A stretch of 64,000 nt of DNA from Pandoraea pulmonicola (GCF_000815105.2 NZ_CP010310.2:2046001-2110000); one strand, 5' to 3'. Numbered from the stretch's first letter, positions 17,967-27,685 are shown. Notes: generated by a model from the letters alone, not told the origin. Numbers and translations: made by a program.

Positions 17967-18848
17967 ATGCTGGAACAGCAACTCGTCAACGCGCTCTCCC
18001 TTGGGTGCGTGTACGCCTTGTTCGCGCTCGGGTTCACACTCGTGTTCGGCATTCTCGGCGTCATCAATCTCTCGCACGGCGCGGTTTTCATGGTCGGCGC
18101 CTACGCCGCCCTGCAAGCCGTCGTCCGTTTGCATCTGCCGCTGTGGGCCGCCATCGTCGTGGCCGTCGTCGCGGCCGGCCTGCTTGGTCTCGTCATCGAC
18201 GTGCTGGTGCTCAAACCGTTGCGCAAGCGCGGTGCGCCTCACCTGATTCCGATGATCGCCACCATCGGCGTGGGCATTCTGCTCAACAACGGTGTGCAGG
18301 GCATCTTCGGTGCCGAGAACCTGCGCTTTCCGTACGACGTCGTCTCGCAGGACACCATCACGGTGGCCGGCGTACACATGACGGTGCTCGAGCTCGCGAT
18401 CATCTTCATCTCGTTCGCGCTCATGGCCGTGCTGATCACCACGATCAAGAAGACGCAGCTCGGCCGCGCCTTGCGCGCCATCGCCGAGTCGCCCAAGGCA
18501 GCCTACCTGCTCGGGATCAACGTCGAAGGCCTGTTCCTGGCGACGTCGTTCGCGGCGGCCGGGCTGGGCGGCATGGCCGGTGTGCTGATCGGGCTGTATT
18601 CCAACGCGGTATTCCCGCTCATGGGGCAGCCGATGCTGCACAAGGGCATTGCCGTGATCATTCTCGGCGGCATGGGCGATATTCGCGGCGCGATGATCGG
18701 CGGGCTGTTCCTGGGCTTTGCCGAGGTGCTGTCGGTGGCTTACATCGGCTCGAACATGCGCGACGCCGTGGCGTTCGGCCTGCTGTTCCTGATCCTGCTG
18801 GTGCGTCCGCAGGGGTTGTTCGGCAAAGTGCTCGAACGCAAAGCGTAA
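17967..18848 (+). CDS. livH: Branched-chain amino acid ABC transporter permease LivH
   Basis: 293 residues from the ATG at 17967 (MLEQQLVNALSLGCVYALFALGFTL). An in-frame ATG 54 bases upstream lies in a poor context. About eight membrane helices; family marks include GVINLSHGAVFMVGAYAAL, GRALRAIAESPKAAYLLGINV (the EAA-like cytoplasmic loop that contacts the ATPase) and AVIILGGMGDIRGAMIGGL. It forms the inner-membrane channel with LivM. Confidence 0.96.
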   Translation: MLEQQLVNALSLGCVYALFALGFTLVFGILGVINLSHGAVFMVGAYAALQAVVRLHLPLWAAIVVAVVAAGLLGLVIDVLVLKPLRKRGAPHLIPMIATIGVGILLNNGVQGIFGAENLRFPYDVVSQDTITVAGVHMTVLELAIIFISFALMAVLITTIKKTQLGRALRAIAESPKAAYLLGINVEGLFLATSFAAAGLGGMAGVLIGLYSNAVFPLMGQPMLHKGIAVIILGGMGDIRGAMIGGLFLGFAEVLSVAYIGSNMRDAVAFGLLFLILLVRPQGLFGKVLERKA

Positions 18849-18861
18849 TCACGGGGGCGCA

Positions 18862-19737
18862 ATGGACTGGTTCAATAATTTCTGGGCGGTTTACAGCAAT
18901 CTGGTGCTCACACTCGGCACCAACGCGCTGCTGGCCCTGTCGATTTACCTCACGCTCTCGTGCGGCATGCTGGCGATGGCCAATGCGGCGTTCATGGGCA
19001 TCGGCGCCTATACCGCCGCGCTGCTCACGATGAACTACGAGATGCCGTTCGCCGTGTCGCTTGCGGGGGGCATGGCCGCACCGGCGCTCATCGCGTTCAT
19101 CATCGGCAAGCCGACGCTGCGTTTGTCGGGGGTGTATCTCGCGATGGCGACGCTCGGTTTCGGTGAAGTCGTGCGCGTGCTGATCCTGAACACCGAAGAC
19201 CTGACGGGGGGGGCGCTCGGTCTGAACGGCATTCCGCAACTCACGCAGTGGTGGCATGTGGCGGGCGCGGTGGTGATCACACTGGCCGTGTTGTGGCGTC
19301 TGCGCCGCTCGAAGATCGGCCGCGCCTTCGAGGCCATCAAGGAAGACGAGACGGCGGCGGGCCTCATGGGCATCAATGTCACGGGCTACAAGATGCTGGC
19401 GTTCGTGCTCGGCGCCGTGCTTGCGGGTCTGGCGGGTGCGCTCAACGCGCATCTGACGTTTTTCATCGGGCCGAACGAGTTCGGTTTCGACCGTGGCGTC
19501 GAGATTCTGACGATGGCAATTCTCGGTGGTATCAACGGTTTGGTGGGCCCGGTGCTCGGCAGCACGATTCTCACGTTGCTGCCCGAGTTGCTGCGCGCGT
19601 TCAACGACTTCCGTCTTGTGGTCAACGGCCTGATCCTGGTGCTGATCGTGCTGTTCCTGCCCAAGGGCATCTGGGATCCGATGCGCTTTCGCCGTTGGTT
19701 CCGGACCGGCAAGACGCGTTCGGCCTCTTCCTCGTAA
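18862..19737 (+). CDS. livM: Branched-chain amino acid ABC transporter permease LivM
   Basis: 291 residues, about eight to nine membrane helices. Shows LTLSCGMLAMANAAFMGIGAYTAAL, the cytoplasmic coupling loop GRAFEAIKEDETAAGLMGINV, and MAILGGINGLVGPVLGS. A tract of eight G at about 19205 stays in frame. Only 13 bases after livH. Second permease of the operon; pairs with LivH. Confidence 0.96.
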   Translation: MDWFNNFWAVYSNLVLTLGTNALLALSIYLTLSCGMLAMANAAFMGIGAYTAALLTMNYEMPFAVSLAGGMAAPALIAFIIGKPTLRLSGVYLAMATLGFGEVVRVLILNTEDLTGGALGLNGIPQLTQWWHVAGAVVITLAVLWRLRRSKIGRAFEAIKEDETAAGLMGINVTGYKMLAFVLGAVLAGLAGALNAHLTFFIGPNEFGFDRGVEILTMAILGGINGLVGPVLGSTILTLLPELLRAFNDFRLVVNGLILVLIVLFLPKGIWDPMRFRRWFRTGKTRSASSS

Positions 19738-19755
19738 GCGGACGGAGGATACGAC

Positions 19756-20559
19756 ATGCTCAAGCTTTCCAATATTTCCAAACGATTCGGCGGTCTGCAC
19801 GTTCTGCAGGACGTGAATATCGAAGTGCCGCAGGGCACGATCTTCGGGCTGATTGGCCCGAACGGCGCCGGCAAGACGACCGTCTTCAACCTGATCACGG
19901 GGTTGTTGCAGCCGACCGGCGGCGGCATCACGTTCGACGGCGAGAGCCTGGTGGGACAGAAGCCGCACCGGATCACCCAGCGCGGCATTGCGCGCACGTT
20001 TCAGAACATCCGCATCTTCAAGGAGATGACGCTGATCGAGAACGTGGTGGTCGGCATGCATCGCCACCTGACGTACGGTCCGGCGGGGTTGCTGCTTTCG
20101 CTGCCGGGCTTTCGCGACATGGAGAAGCGGTCGCGCGAGCGGGCTCACGAACTGTTGTCGTGGGTGAAGCTCGATCACAAGGCGTATGACGTTGCCGACA
20201 ACCTCTCGTATGGTGACCAGCGCAAGCTCGAACTGGCGCGTGCGCTGGCGACCGAGCCCAAGCTGCTGTTGCTCGACGAGCCGGTGGCCGGCATGAACAC
20301 GGGCGAGAAGGTCGATCTCATGAGCGAGATCGAGAACATCAAGGCACGTGGTTACACGATCTTCATGATCGAGCACGACATGCGTTTCGTGATGGGCTTG
20401 TGCGAGCGAATCGCGGTGCTGAACTTCGGCAAGATCATTGCCGAGGGCAGGCCCGACGAGATCAAGCACAACCCGCAGGTGATCGAGGCCTATCTGGGCC
20501 GCGACGACGATGATGATGATGCGGCTGCACTGGCAGTCGGCGCGGAGGACAAGGCATGA
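19756..20559 (+). CDS. livG: Branched-chain amino acid ABC transporter ATPase LivG
   Basis: 267 residues. Walker A GPNGAGKTT, signature LSYGDQRKLELARAL, Walker B LLLLDEPVAGMN and the switch His in MIEHDMRFV are all present. The C-terminus has an unusual run of six Asp (DDDDDD) followed by Ala-rich residues. GGAGG at 19744-19748 precedes the ATG. Its stop overlaps the livF start (ATGA). Confidence 0.96.
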   Translation: MLKLSNISKRFGGLHVLQDVNIEVPQGTIFGLIGPNGAGKTTVFNLITGLLQPTGGGITFDGESLVGQKPHRITQRGIARTFQNIRIFKEMTLIENVVVGMHRHLTYGPAGLLLSLPGFRDMEKRSRERAHELLSWVKLDHKAYDVADNLSYGDQRKLELARALATEPKLLLLDEPVAGMNTGEKVDLMSEIENIKARGYTIFMIEHDMRFVMGLCERIAVLNFGKIIAEGRPDEIKHNPQVIEAYLGRDDDDDDAAALAVGAEDKA

Positions 20560-21269
20560 GCGCGCTGCTCGAAGTGAAGGGCCTGAAGGTGGCCTACGGG
20601 CATATCGAGGCCGTGAAGGGCGTGGACTTTTCGTTGCGCGAGCACGAAATCACGTCACTCGTCGGGGCCAACGGTGCAGGCAAGTCGACGACGTTGCTCG
20701 CGCTGTCCGGCCTCATCAAGAAGCAGGCGGGGACGATTCTTTTCGAAGGCGAAGATATCGGCGGGCTGACACCGAACAGGATCGTGCAGCGCGGGCTGGT
20801 GCAGGTCGCGGAGGGGCGGGCGACGCTCACGACCATGTCGGTGCGAGAGAACCTCGAGCTCGGCGCGTACACGCGGCGAGATCGTCAGAACGTGAAGCCG
20901 GACTTCGACAAGGTGCTGGAGCGGTTCCCGCGGCTGGCGGAGCGTCTGGACCAGATGGCCGGGAACCTCTCGGGGGGCGAGCAGCAGATGCTGGCGATCG
21001 GCCGGGCGTTGATGGCGCGTCCGCGTCTGTTGTTGCTCGACGAGCCGTCGATGGGGCTGGCACCGATCATCGTGCAGGGCATTTTCCACACGCTCAAGGA
21101 AATCAATGCCGACGGACTGACGATTTTCCTGGTCGAGCAGAACGTGCGTCAGGCATTGAAGATCGCGCAGCACGGCTACGTGCTGGAGACCGGCAAAGTC
21201 GTGTTGGACGACACGGGCCGGAATCTGCTGGGGAACCCGAGAGTGCTGGAGGCGTATTTGGGCGGTTGA
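20556..21269 (+). CDS. livF: Branched-chain amino acid ABC transporter ATPase LivF
   Basis: 237 residues. Walker A GANGAGKST, signature LSGGEQQMLAIGRAL, Walker B LLLLDEPSMGLAP and LVEQNVRQAL are present. It is translationally coupled to livG by a four-base overlap. Last gene of the operon; a terminator follows 90 bases later. Confidence 0.96.
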   Translation: MSALLEVKGLKVAYGHIEAVKGVDFSLREHEITSLVGANGAGKSTTLLALSGLIKKQAGTILFEGEDIGGLTPNRIVQRGLVQVAEGRATLTTMSVRENLELGAYTRRDRQNVKPDFDKVLERFPRLAERLDQMAGNLSGGEQQMLAIGRALMARPRLLLLDEPSMGLAPIIVQGIFHTLKEINADGLTIFLVEQNVRQALKIAQHGYVLETGKVVLDDTGRNLLGNPRVLEAYLGG

Positions 21270-21651
21270 AGTCGCCTCGGGAGGTGGCGTCCGCCGATGG
21301 GCCCGGGCTTCGCCCACCGCTGCCGACCAGCCGTCAATCCATGGACGCCCGGACGATGCGCGCCGATCCGTTCCGAAAGGACGGTCGGCGCGTTTTTTTT
21401 GTGAAAAGGGCGGTGTCGTCGCAGGCCACAGCGACGACACAACCGAGGCTGCTCGCAGGTTGGCACATCCCTCGGCACCCCAAAGCCTCCGGCCGGAGCC
21501 CGCCCATTTTGGCTGTTGGCATTCGTTATAAATTGGTGCATTCTTCTTACATCGCTAGTCCCGGCAGGTACGCCAATGTGCCTCGCCACCGAGTGTCGAC
21601 TCACTACAACCAACACCAGGACACCGACCCGCGACGGGCTGAAGGAGTCTC
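21270..21651. other. Intergenic region between livF and the diguanylate cyclase gene
   Basis: 382 bases with no convincing gene. It holds the livF terminator (21359-21400), a perfect 10-bp stem with an 8-base loop (GTGTCGTCGC at 21413-21422 pairing with 21431-21440), and an AT-richer stretch with TATAAA near 21530. The last is the probable promoter area for the cyclase gene. Confidence 0.6.
21359..21400 (+). terminator. Terminator of the liv operon
   Basis: A 14-bp GC-rich stem (CGCGCCGA ... TCGGCGCG with two bulged T) closed by a GAAA loop, followed by eight T. Confidence 0.9.
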
Positions 21652-23067
21652 ATGGACGGCTTTCTGATGGAGCGTGCCTCCCAGGGGCAGCGGGCGTTGG
21701 CCGGTTGCCTGGCGCTTGCCATCCTTGCGATCTTGATCCTGTCGGCGCCGCGGGCAACATTGGTGCTGCCCGCCGTCGTACCCTTCCTGCCCATGTGCGG
21801 GCTGACGGTCTTCACCACCGCGATCATCGCCTCCTTCCTTCTGGCGGCTCAGTTTCAAGTGAGTCGTCTGCCGGTTTTCGGCCTGCTCGCCGGCGCCTAT
21901 GCCTTCACGGCGCTCACGGTCGCCATGCAATTGCTGACGTTCCCCGGTCTGTTCGCCCCGCAAGGCCTATTCGGCGCCTTCCCGACGACCTCAGGCTGGA
22001 TCTGGGTCTTCTGGCACGCTGGATTCCCGGTGCTGGTGCTTGTCGCAATGCTCGCCCGCCATCGCTTCACGCCGCAGACGGTGGCGCAACTCCCGCTGGC
22101 CGGCCGCGCGACGTGGCTCTTCGTCGGGCTGCCGCTCGTCGCCGGCATGCTGCTTTGTGTCACGGCCCTGGCCGTGCCGCTCCCTCCCGCTCTGACCCCG
22201 GCCACGGCGCCGGGAGACTTCTCAGATAGCGGGGCGGCCCTTGTCCTGCTCGCACTCAACCTCGCCGCGCTGGGCGCCGTGCTTTCGCTGGGCCGCCTGC
22301 GCACCGTGCTCGATCTTTGGGTCGCGCTCGCCGTGCTCGCCTGCGTGACCGATACGGTGCTCAGTCTGATGAGCACCGTGCGGTTTTCCTTGGGCTGGTA
22401 TTTCGCGCGGGTGTTCAGCATGTCGACGCCGGGGGTGCTCGTGTGCGTCCTCGTCTGGGAAGTCACGCGGCTTTATCGAGAACTGACGCGCGCCCATCTG
22501 CGCCTGATCGAGTACAGCAATCGCGACTCGCTCACGGGCATTTTCAACCGCCGCTATTTCAACGACCGGTTCCCGCGGGAATTCGAGCAGGCGCGCCGCT
22601 CGGGGCTGCCGCTCTCGCTGCTGATGATCGACGTCGATAACTTCAAGCGGTTCAACGACGAATATGGGCATCCCGCCGGCGACGAATGTCTCGAGCAGGT
22701 CGCACTCGCGCTCATGCGCTCCACGCATCGGCCGGCCGATCTGGTCGCGCGTTACGGCGGGGAAGAGTTCGTGATCGTGTTGCCGGACACCGGTGTGGAC
22801 GGCGCGACGTTCGTCGCCACGCGGGTCGTCGACAGCGTTCGGGAATTGAAGCGCACGGGACCCGGGCCGCATGGCTACGTGACCGTGAGCGTGGGGTGCG
22901 CCACGCATATCCCGCAACAAGGCGCGATAGACGATACGTCGGAGCGGTTGATTGCGCAGGCGGACGAGGCGTTGTATGCGGCCAAGCGCCTCGGGCGCGA
23001 TCGCGTGCATGTCTCGACGCAGGCGGCGCACGAGACCCTCGTGCCGCGTGTGGACGCGAGCGCCTGA
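21652..23067 (+). CDS. Membrane-bound diguanylate cyclase (GGDEF domain)
   Basis: 471 residues. The N-terminal half has about eight hydrophobic helices (residues 15-285) of a MASE4-like membrane sensor. The C-terminal GGDEF domain starts near SNRDSLTGIFNRRYFND. The active site is GGEEF (369-373), a functional variant. The inhibitory RxxD site is RPAD (360-363), exactly five residues upstream. It is predicted to make cyclic di-GMP in response to an unknown membrane signal. No EAL domain is present. Single gene. Confidence 0.92.
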   Translation: MDGFLMERASQGQRALAGCLALAILAILILSAPRATLVLPAVVPFLPMCGLTVFTTAIIASFLLAAQFQVSRLPVFGLLAGAYAFTALTVAMQLLTFPGLFAPQGLFGAFPTTSGWIWVFWHAGFPVLVLVAMLARHRFTPQTVAQLPLAGRATWLFVGLPLVAGMLLCVTALAVPLPPALTPATAPGDFSDSGAALVLLALNLAALGAVLSLGRLRTVLDLWVALAVLACVTDTVLSLMSTVRFSLGWYFARVFSMSTPGVLVCVLVWEVTRLYRELTRAHLRLIEYSNRDSLTGIFNRRYFNDRFPREFEQARRSGLPLSLLMIDVDNFKRFNDEYGHPAGDECLEQVALALMRSTHRPADLVARYGGEEFVIVLPDTGVDGATFVATRVVDSVRELKRTGPGPHGYVTVSVGCATHIPQQGAIDDTSERLIAQADEALYAAKRLGRDRVHVSTQAAHETLVPRVDASA

Positions 23068-23110
23068 TCCGGCAATCCGGCAGATCATCGGTCGTCGAAA
23101 CCGGCCCCGG

Positions 23111-23137
23111 AAAAGACAAGGCGTGCCGGAGCACGCC
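23111..23137 (-). terminator. Probable terminator of thyA-folA
   Basis: Read on the minus strand, GGCGTGC-TCCG-GCACGCC is followed by TTGTCTTTT. 7-bp stem just after the folA stop; the T-run is interrupted. Confidence 0.6.
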
Positions 23138-23142
23138 ATCCT

Positions 23143-23631
23143 TCAAATCCGTTCGTAAGTCACGAACGCATAATCGAAGTCGTTCGGGGGGGGCGAGTGG
23201 TGTGTCTCGCGCGTCGTCTCGCGCCACTGCTCGGGAGGCAGCGCGGGAAAGTGCGCGTCGCCTTCGAACGCCTTCGCGATCTCGGTGACGATCACCTTGT
23301 CCGCGCTCGCGAGCGCTTCCGCATACAACTGCGCACCGCCGATCAGGCAGATTTCCTCGACGCCGACGCACGACCGCATGGCATCGATGAGCGAGCCCGC
23401 GACTTCGCAGCCTTCGATCCTGAGGTCGGGGTTGCGCGACACCACGATATTGCGTCGGCCGGGCAGTGGGCGTCCGATCGAGTCGTAGGTCTTGCGTCCC
23501 ATCACGACCGGCTTGCCGAGCGTTGTGCGCTTGAAGTGCGCGAGATCCTCCGGCAGACGCCACGGCAATTGATTGTTGCGCCCGATCACACCGTTCTCGG
23601 CGCGGGCCACCACCAACGTCAGAATCGTCAT
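23143..23631 (-). CDS. folA: Dihydrofolate reductase
   Basis: 162 residues. Family motifs: [29 protein letters not shown] with the catalytic Asp in [29 protein letters not shown], and [11 protein letters not shown]. It reduces dihydrofolate to tetrahydrofolate with NADPH, regenerating the folate that thymidylate synthase oxidises. Its start overlaps the thyA stop (ATGA). Confidence 0.97.
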   Translation of the reverse strand: MTILTLVVARAENGVIGRNNQLPWRLPEDLAHFKRTTLGKPVVMGRKTYDSIGRPLPGRRNIVVSRNPDLRIEGCEVAGSLIDAMRSCVGVEEICLIGGAQLYAEALASADKVIVTEIAKAFEGDAHFPALPPEQWRETTRETHHSPPPNDFDYAFVTYERI

Positions 23632-24422
23632 ACGGCCACCGGCGCCTTGATGTGCGGATGCGCTTCGTACCCGGTGATATGGAAGTCCTCGAAGCGGTAA
23701 TCGAAGATGGATTCGGGCTTGCGCGCGATCTCCAGCTTCGGCAGCGGGAACGGCTCGCGTTCGAGCTGCGTGCGCACCTGCTCCAGGTGATTGTTGTACA
23801 GGTGGCAGTCGCCGCCCGTCCAGATGAAGTCGCCCACATCCAAGCCGGTCTGCTGCGCCATCATGTACGTGAGCAGCGCGTAGCTCGCAATATTGAACGG
23901 CACGCCGAGGAAGATGTCGGCGCTACGCTGATAGAGCTGGCAGGAAAGCTTGCCGTCGGCCACGTAGAACTGGAAGAGTGCGTGGCACGGCGGCAGCGCC
24001 ATGCGTGGAATCTCGCCGACGTTCCAGGCGGAGACGATCAGACGGCGCGAATCGGGGGTCTTGCGAATCTGCTCGACGAGCTGGGAAATCTGGTCGATGT
24101 GGCCGCCGTCGGGGGTCGGCCACGAGCGCCACTGGGCGCCATAGACGGGGCCGAGTTCGCCTTCGGCGTTGGCCCATTCGTTCCAGATGGACACGCCGTT
24201 CTCCTGCAGATAGCGCACATTCGTGCTGCCCTGCAGGAACCAGAGAAGCTCGTGCACGATCGACTTGATGTGCACCTTCTTGGTGGTGACGAGCGGGAAT
24301 CCTTCCCGCAGGTCGAAGCGCATCTGGTAGCCGAACACCGAGCGCGTGCCCGTGCCCGTGCGGTCGGTTTTGTCCGCGCCATGTTCGAGCACATGGCGCA
24401 TGAAGTCGAGGTACTGTTTCAT
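23628..24422 (-). CDS. thyA: Thymidylate synthase
   Basis: 264 residues, the E. coli length. Starts at the ATG at 24422 ([15 protein letters not shown]); 22 in-frame codons upstream are intergenic. The catalytic Cys is C146 in [14 protein letters not shown]. Other conserved segments are [21 protein letters not shown] and [18 protein letters not shown]. It makes dTMP from dUMP and methylene-tetrahydrofolate. In an operon with folA. Confidence 0.98.
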   Translation of the reverse strand: MKQYLDFMRHVLEHGADKTDRTGTGTRSVFGYQMRFDLREGFPLVTTKKVHIKSIVHELLWFLQGSTNVRYLQENGVSIWNEWANAEGELGPVYGAQWRSWPTPDGGHIDQISQLVEQIRKTPDSRRLIVSAWNVGEIPRMALPPCHALFQFYVADGKLSCQLYQRSADIFLGVPFNIASYALLTYMMAQQTGLDVGDFIWTGGDCHLYNNHLEQVRTQLEREPFPLPKLEIARKPESIFDYRFEDFHITGYEAHPHIKAPVAV

Positions 24423-24480
24423 AGGCCCATCCGTTTTGCGCGATTTTACCAGTCTCCGCGTCGCGACGTCCCGCAGCGCA

Positions 24481-25599
24481 TCAGGCAAACGCGTCGGACC
24501 CGGGACGCGGCGCGGCGAATGCCACCGGGTGCTGCACCGCGAGCCGCAGCCCCACGCGCGCGCCGGCTTCGTGCGAGAGATCCCCGTCCACGCGCGCGAC
24601 CACTTCGCGCCCCGACGCCAGCCGCAGGGTATAGAGTTGATCGGCGCCGCGAAACGCGCGGCGCACGAGTGTGGCCTCGAACGGGCTGGCCGGATCGTGG
24701 GCGATGTCGTCGGCGCGCAGCAGTACGTCGACGTTGACCGGGTACGTGTCGCCGGCCGTACGCAGCAGCTTGTCGGCCAATGCAGGCGAGACCGCGATTT
24801 CGCCGAGTTCGAGCGCGATGCCGCCGCCTTCGGCGTTACCGCGGAACGTTCCCGGAATCAGCGCACCGCGGCCGACGAAATCGGCCACCACGCGATTCGC
24901 CGGCGCCTGCCACAACGCCCGTGCCGGCGACCATTGTGCGATCGCGCCCGCATGCATCACGCCAATGCGGTCGGCCATCGCGAACGCCTCGTGCTGGTCG
25001 TGCGTGACCAGAATCGCCGTGGCGCCGCTCGCGCGAATGATCTCCCGCACCTCCACGGCCAGGCGCTCGCGCAGATCGAGATCGAGATTCGAGAACGGCT
25101 CGTCGAGCAGCAGCAACGCCGGCGAGGGAGCCAGCGCCCGCGCCAGCGCGACACGTTGCTGCTGACCGCCGGAGAGTTCGTGCGGGTACTTTTGCAACGC
25201 TCCTGCCAGTCCTACCCGTTCGGCGAGCATCTCCACGCGGGCCTGACGCTCGGCGCGCGCCATGCGTCCGAGGCCGAAGCCGATGTTGCGGGCCACGTTC
25301 AGGTGCGGGAACAGCGCATAGTCCTGGAAGACCACGCCCACATGGCGCCGCTCGGGCGGCTCGCTCGATTGCGCATTGGCGACTTCGTGAGCGTCGAGTA
25401 CGATGCGGCCGCCCGCGAGCGGCTCGAAGCCGCACACTGCGCGCAGCACCGTCGTCTTGCCGCAGCCGGAGGGGCCGAGCAGACAGCCGATCTCGCCACG
25501 CGCCAGCGAGAGCGACAGGTCGCGAACGGCCGTATGCACGTGGCCGGCAGCGGCGTAGTTCACGCTGATGTGATCGAGCAGCAGATAGGGCAGGGACAT
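24481..25599 (-). CDS. ABC transporter ATPase, Fbp/Pot type (probable iron or similar solute uptake)
   Basis: 372 residues from the ATG at 25599. Walker [11 protein letters not shown]-loop [22 protein letters not shown], signature [15 protein letters not shown], Walker [13 protein letters not shown] and switch VTHDQHEA are intact. A C-terminal TOBE-type domain (about residues 255-365) is of the kind found in FbpC, PotA and PhnT. Divergent from a fused FbpB-like permease at 25874, which is its natural partner. No binding protein gene is adjacent. The substrate (ferric iron, thiamine, phosphonate or other) cannot be fixed from sequence alone. Confidence 0.85.
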   Translation of the reverse strand: MSLPYLLLDHISVNYAAAGHVHTAVRDLSLSLARGEIGCLLGPSGCGKTTVLRAVCGFEPLAGGRIVLDAHEVANAQSSEPPERRHVGVVFQDYALFPHLNVARNIGFGLGRMARAERQARVEMLAERVGLAGALQKYPHELSGGQQQRVALARALAPSPALLLLDEPFSNLDLDLRERLAVEVREIIRASGATAILVTHDQHEAFAMADRIGVMHAGAIAQWSPARALWQAPANRVVADFVGRGALIPGTFRGNAEGGGIALELGEIAVSPALADKLLRTAGDTYPVNVDVLLRADDIAHDPASPFEATLVRRAFRGADQLYTLRLASGREVVARVDGDLSHEAGARVGLRLAVQHPVAFAAPRPGSDAFA

Positions 25600-25724
25600 C
25601 GAGAGAGAGGGGAAATGTCGTTGGGGGAGTGGGGGCACGCGCCTGCCGGCTGCCGATATCCCGATATCGATAGGGATGGGCACTTTCCGTAAGCGGGTGC
25701 GTCAGAGACTCAGTTGCGAATGCG

Positions 25725-25800
25725 TATAATTTACACCGCTTTAGACCGGCGGACATCCGCCGGTTCCCGAAGGCGGGGCCGGCAACAGGGGGGACATCCC
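25725..25800 (+). promoter_or_regulatory. Promoter -10 and hairpin-rich leader of the FbpB-like permease gene
   Basis: TATAAT at 25725-25730 is followed by a perfect hairpin ACCGGCGG-ACAT-CCGCCGGT (25745-25764). A second hairpin with the same loop in GGGG-ACAT-CCC is at about 25790-25800. GGACATCC is thus repeated at 25751 and 25792. The leader to the ATG at 25874 is about 135 bases. A riboswitch-like or attenuator role is possible but unproven. Confidence 0.4.
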
Positions 25801-25873
25801 GTCGTCTCCTGCCCGCCGGCACATCCGCGCCACCCGCGCGCCATTCGATCACCGATTTCACCGTTCTCTACCG

Positions 25874-27685
25874 ATGTCATCGACGCCCCCGCCACGCGCC
25901 GCCGCCGAACCCGTCCCCGCCGATTTGCCGTTGCCCGCTTTCGCGAACGGCAGCCATTCGGCCGACGCTGCCGTGCCCGGCCCGGCCGCCGTGGCGCCAT
26001 CGTCGCCGTTGGGGGCGCTGGCGCCGCGCAGTGCGCATCGGCTCGCGCGCCACTCGTGGTTCGCACGCCTGACCGGCTCGTGGGCATGGCGGCTCGTGGC
26101 GTGGCTGCCTGCGCTGATCGTGCTCGTGCCGATGTTCGGCATCGTGGCGGCCGTGGGAGCGGGCGGCGACGAAACCCGTGCGGTGCTCGCCCACATGCTC
26201 GATACGGTGCTGCCCGAGTACGCGCTCAATTCGCTGCGCATCTCGCTGGCCGTGAGCGCCGGCGTGCTGGCGATGGGCGTGGCGAGCGCGTGGCTCGTCG
26301 TGCATTGCGCGTTCCCCGGGCGACGCGTGCTGGAGTGGGCGCTGATCCTGCCGCTCGCGATGCCGGCCTACGTGACTGCCTACGCCTATACCGATTTCCT
26401 GCAATTCGCCGGGCCGGTGCAGAGCGCGTTGCGCAAGCTGCTCGCGACCGACCGGCTCGCCTGGTTCCCGGAAATCCGTTCGTGGTACGGCGCGGCGTGG
26501 GTTTTCGCCGGCGCGTTCTATCCCTACGTCTATCTGCTTGCCCGCACAGCGTTCCTCGAGCACAGTCAGCGCTTTTTCGAAGCCGCACGAACGCTCGGCT
26601 GCACGCCGGCCGGGGCATTCGTTCGCGTGGCGCTGCCGCTTGCGCGTCCTGCGCTCGTCGCGGGCGTCGCCCTGGTGCTCATGGAGACGCTGGCGGACTA
26701 TGGCGCCGTCGCGTACTTTGGCGTGCCGACATTCACTACCGGCATCTACCGCGCGTGGCTGTCGATGGGCGACCGCGTCGCGGCGGCTCAGCTTTCGGCG
26801 TGTCTGCTGCTCGCGGTGTTCGTGCTGCTGATCGCCGAGGCGCGCAGCCGCGCACGGCTTCGCTACTACGGCGCGCCCGGACGTGCCCCCACGACCTCGC
26901 GCCGCACGACCCTGGGCGGCGGGAAGGCCCTGCTGGCAACGCTTGCATGCGCGCTGCCGCTGCTCTTCGGCTTCGTGCTGCCCGCGCTCATCATGTTGCG
27001 GCTGGCCGTCGCCGAACTGGATCAGGTGCCATGGTCACGCTACGGCGAGTGGGTCTACAACACGGTGCGACTCGCGGGCGTGGCGGCGCTGGCGGCGACC
27101 GTTTTTGCCGTCGTGCTCGGCTATGCCCAGCGCCTCGCGCCGGGACGAGTGACACGCCTCGCCGTGCGGCTCGTCGGCGTCGGCTATGCGATCCCGGGGG
27201 CGATCATCGCGCTCGGCATCCTGACCCCTGTGCTGCAGCTCGACACCTGGCTCGGCGACCTGTTCGGCGCCAACGGTCTGGTCCTGGCGGGCACGGCGGG
27301 CGTGCTCATCTACGCCTATCTCGTGCGATTCCTGCCGGCGGCGCTGCAGAGCGTCGATGCCGGTTTTGCCCGCATCCCGCCGAATCTCGACGCCAGCGCG
27401 CGCAGTCTCGGCGTGGGCGGCTGGGCGATGCTGCGCCGGGTTCACCTGCCCCTGCTGCGCGGCAGTGTGCTGACCGCCGCGTTGCTCGTGTTCGTCGACG
27501 TCATGAAAGAGCTGCCCGCCACGCTCGCGCTGCGGCCGTTCAATATGGACACGCTCGCCGTCGTTGCGAGCCATCTTGCCGCGGACGAACGGCTCGCCGA
27601 AGCGGCCGTGCCGGCGCTCACGCTGGTGCTCGTCGGGCTCCTGCCCGTGCTCATGCTCGCGCGCGCCATTGCGCGACGCCGCTGA
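25874..27685 (+). CDS. Fused two-domain ABC transporter permease (FbpB-like)
   Basis: 603 residues with about 12 membrane helices in two homologous halves. Each half carries an EAA-type coupling loop: FFEAARTLGCTPAGAFVRVALPLARPA (about residues 235-260) and LDASARSLGVGGWAMLRRVHLPLLR (about 505-530). The N-terminal 55 residues are Pro/Ala rich and cytoplasmic. This is the layout of FbpB/ThiP-type permeases. Motifs such as ILPLAMPAYVTAYAYTDFLQFAGPVQ and METLADYGAVAYFGVPTFTTGIYRAW favour the iron (FbpB) group. The ATPase partner is encoded divergently at 25599. No binding protein is nearby. Confidence 0.87.
   Translation: MSSTPPPRAAAEPVPADLPLPAFANGSHSADAAVPGPAAVAPSSPLGALAPRSAHRLARHSWFARLTGSWAWRLVAWLPALIVLVPMFGIVAAVGAGGDETRAVLAHMLDTVLPEYALNSLRISLAVSAGVLAMGVASAWLVVHCAFPGRRVLEWALILPLAMPAYVTAYAYTDFLQFAGPVQSALRKLLATDRLAWFPEIRSWYGAAWVFAGAFYPYVYLLARTAFLEHSQRFFEAARTLGCTPAGAFVRVALPLARPALVAGVALVLMETLADYGAVAYFGVPTFTTGIYRAWLSMGDRVAAAQLSACLLLAVFVLLIAEARSRARLRYYGAPGRAPTTSRRTTLGGGKALLATLACALPLLFGFVLPALIMLRLAVAELDQVPWSRYGEWVYNTVRLAGVAALAATVFAVVLGYAQRLAPGRVTRLAVRLVGVGYAIPGAIIALGILTPVLQLDTWLGDLFGANGLVLAGTAGVLIYAYLVRFLPAALQSVDAGFARIPPNLDASARSLGVGGWAMLRRVHLPLLRGSVLTAALLVFVDVMKELPATLALRPFNMDTLAVVASHLAADERLAEAAVPALTLVLVGLLPVLMLARAIARRR

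Noticed and set aside
18658..20469. A 603-codon open frame on the minus strand
   Set aside because: Antisense to livH, livM and livG; repetitive Arg/His/Gln composition.
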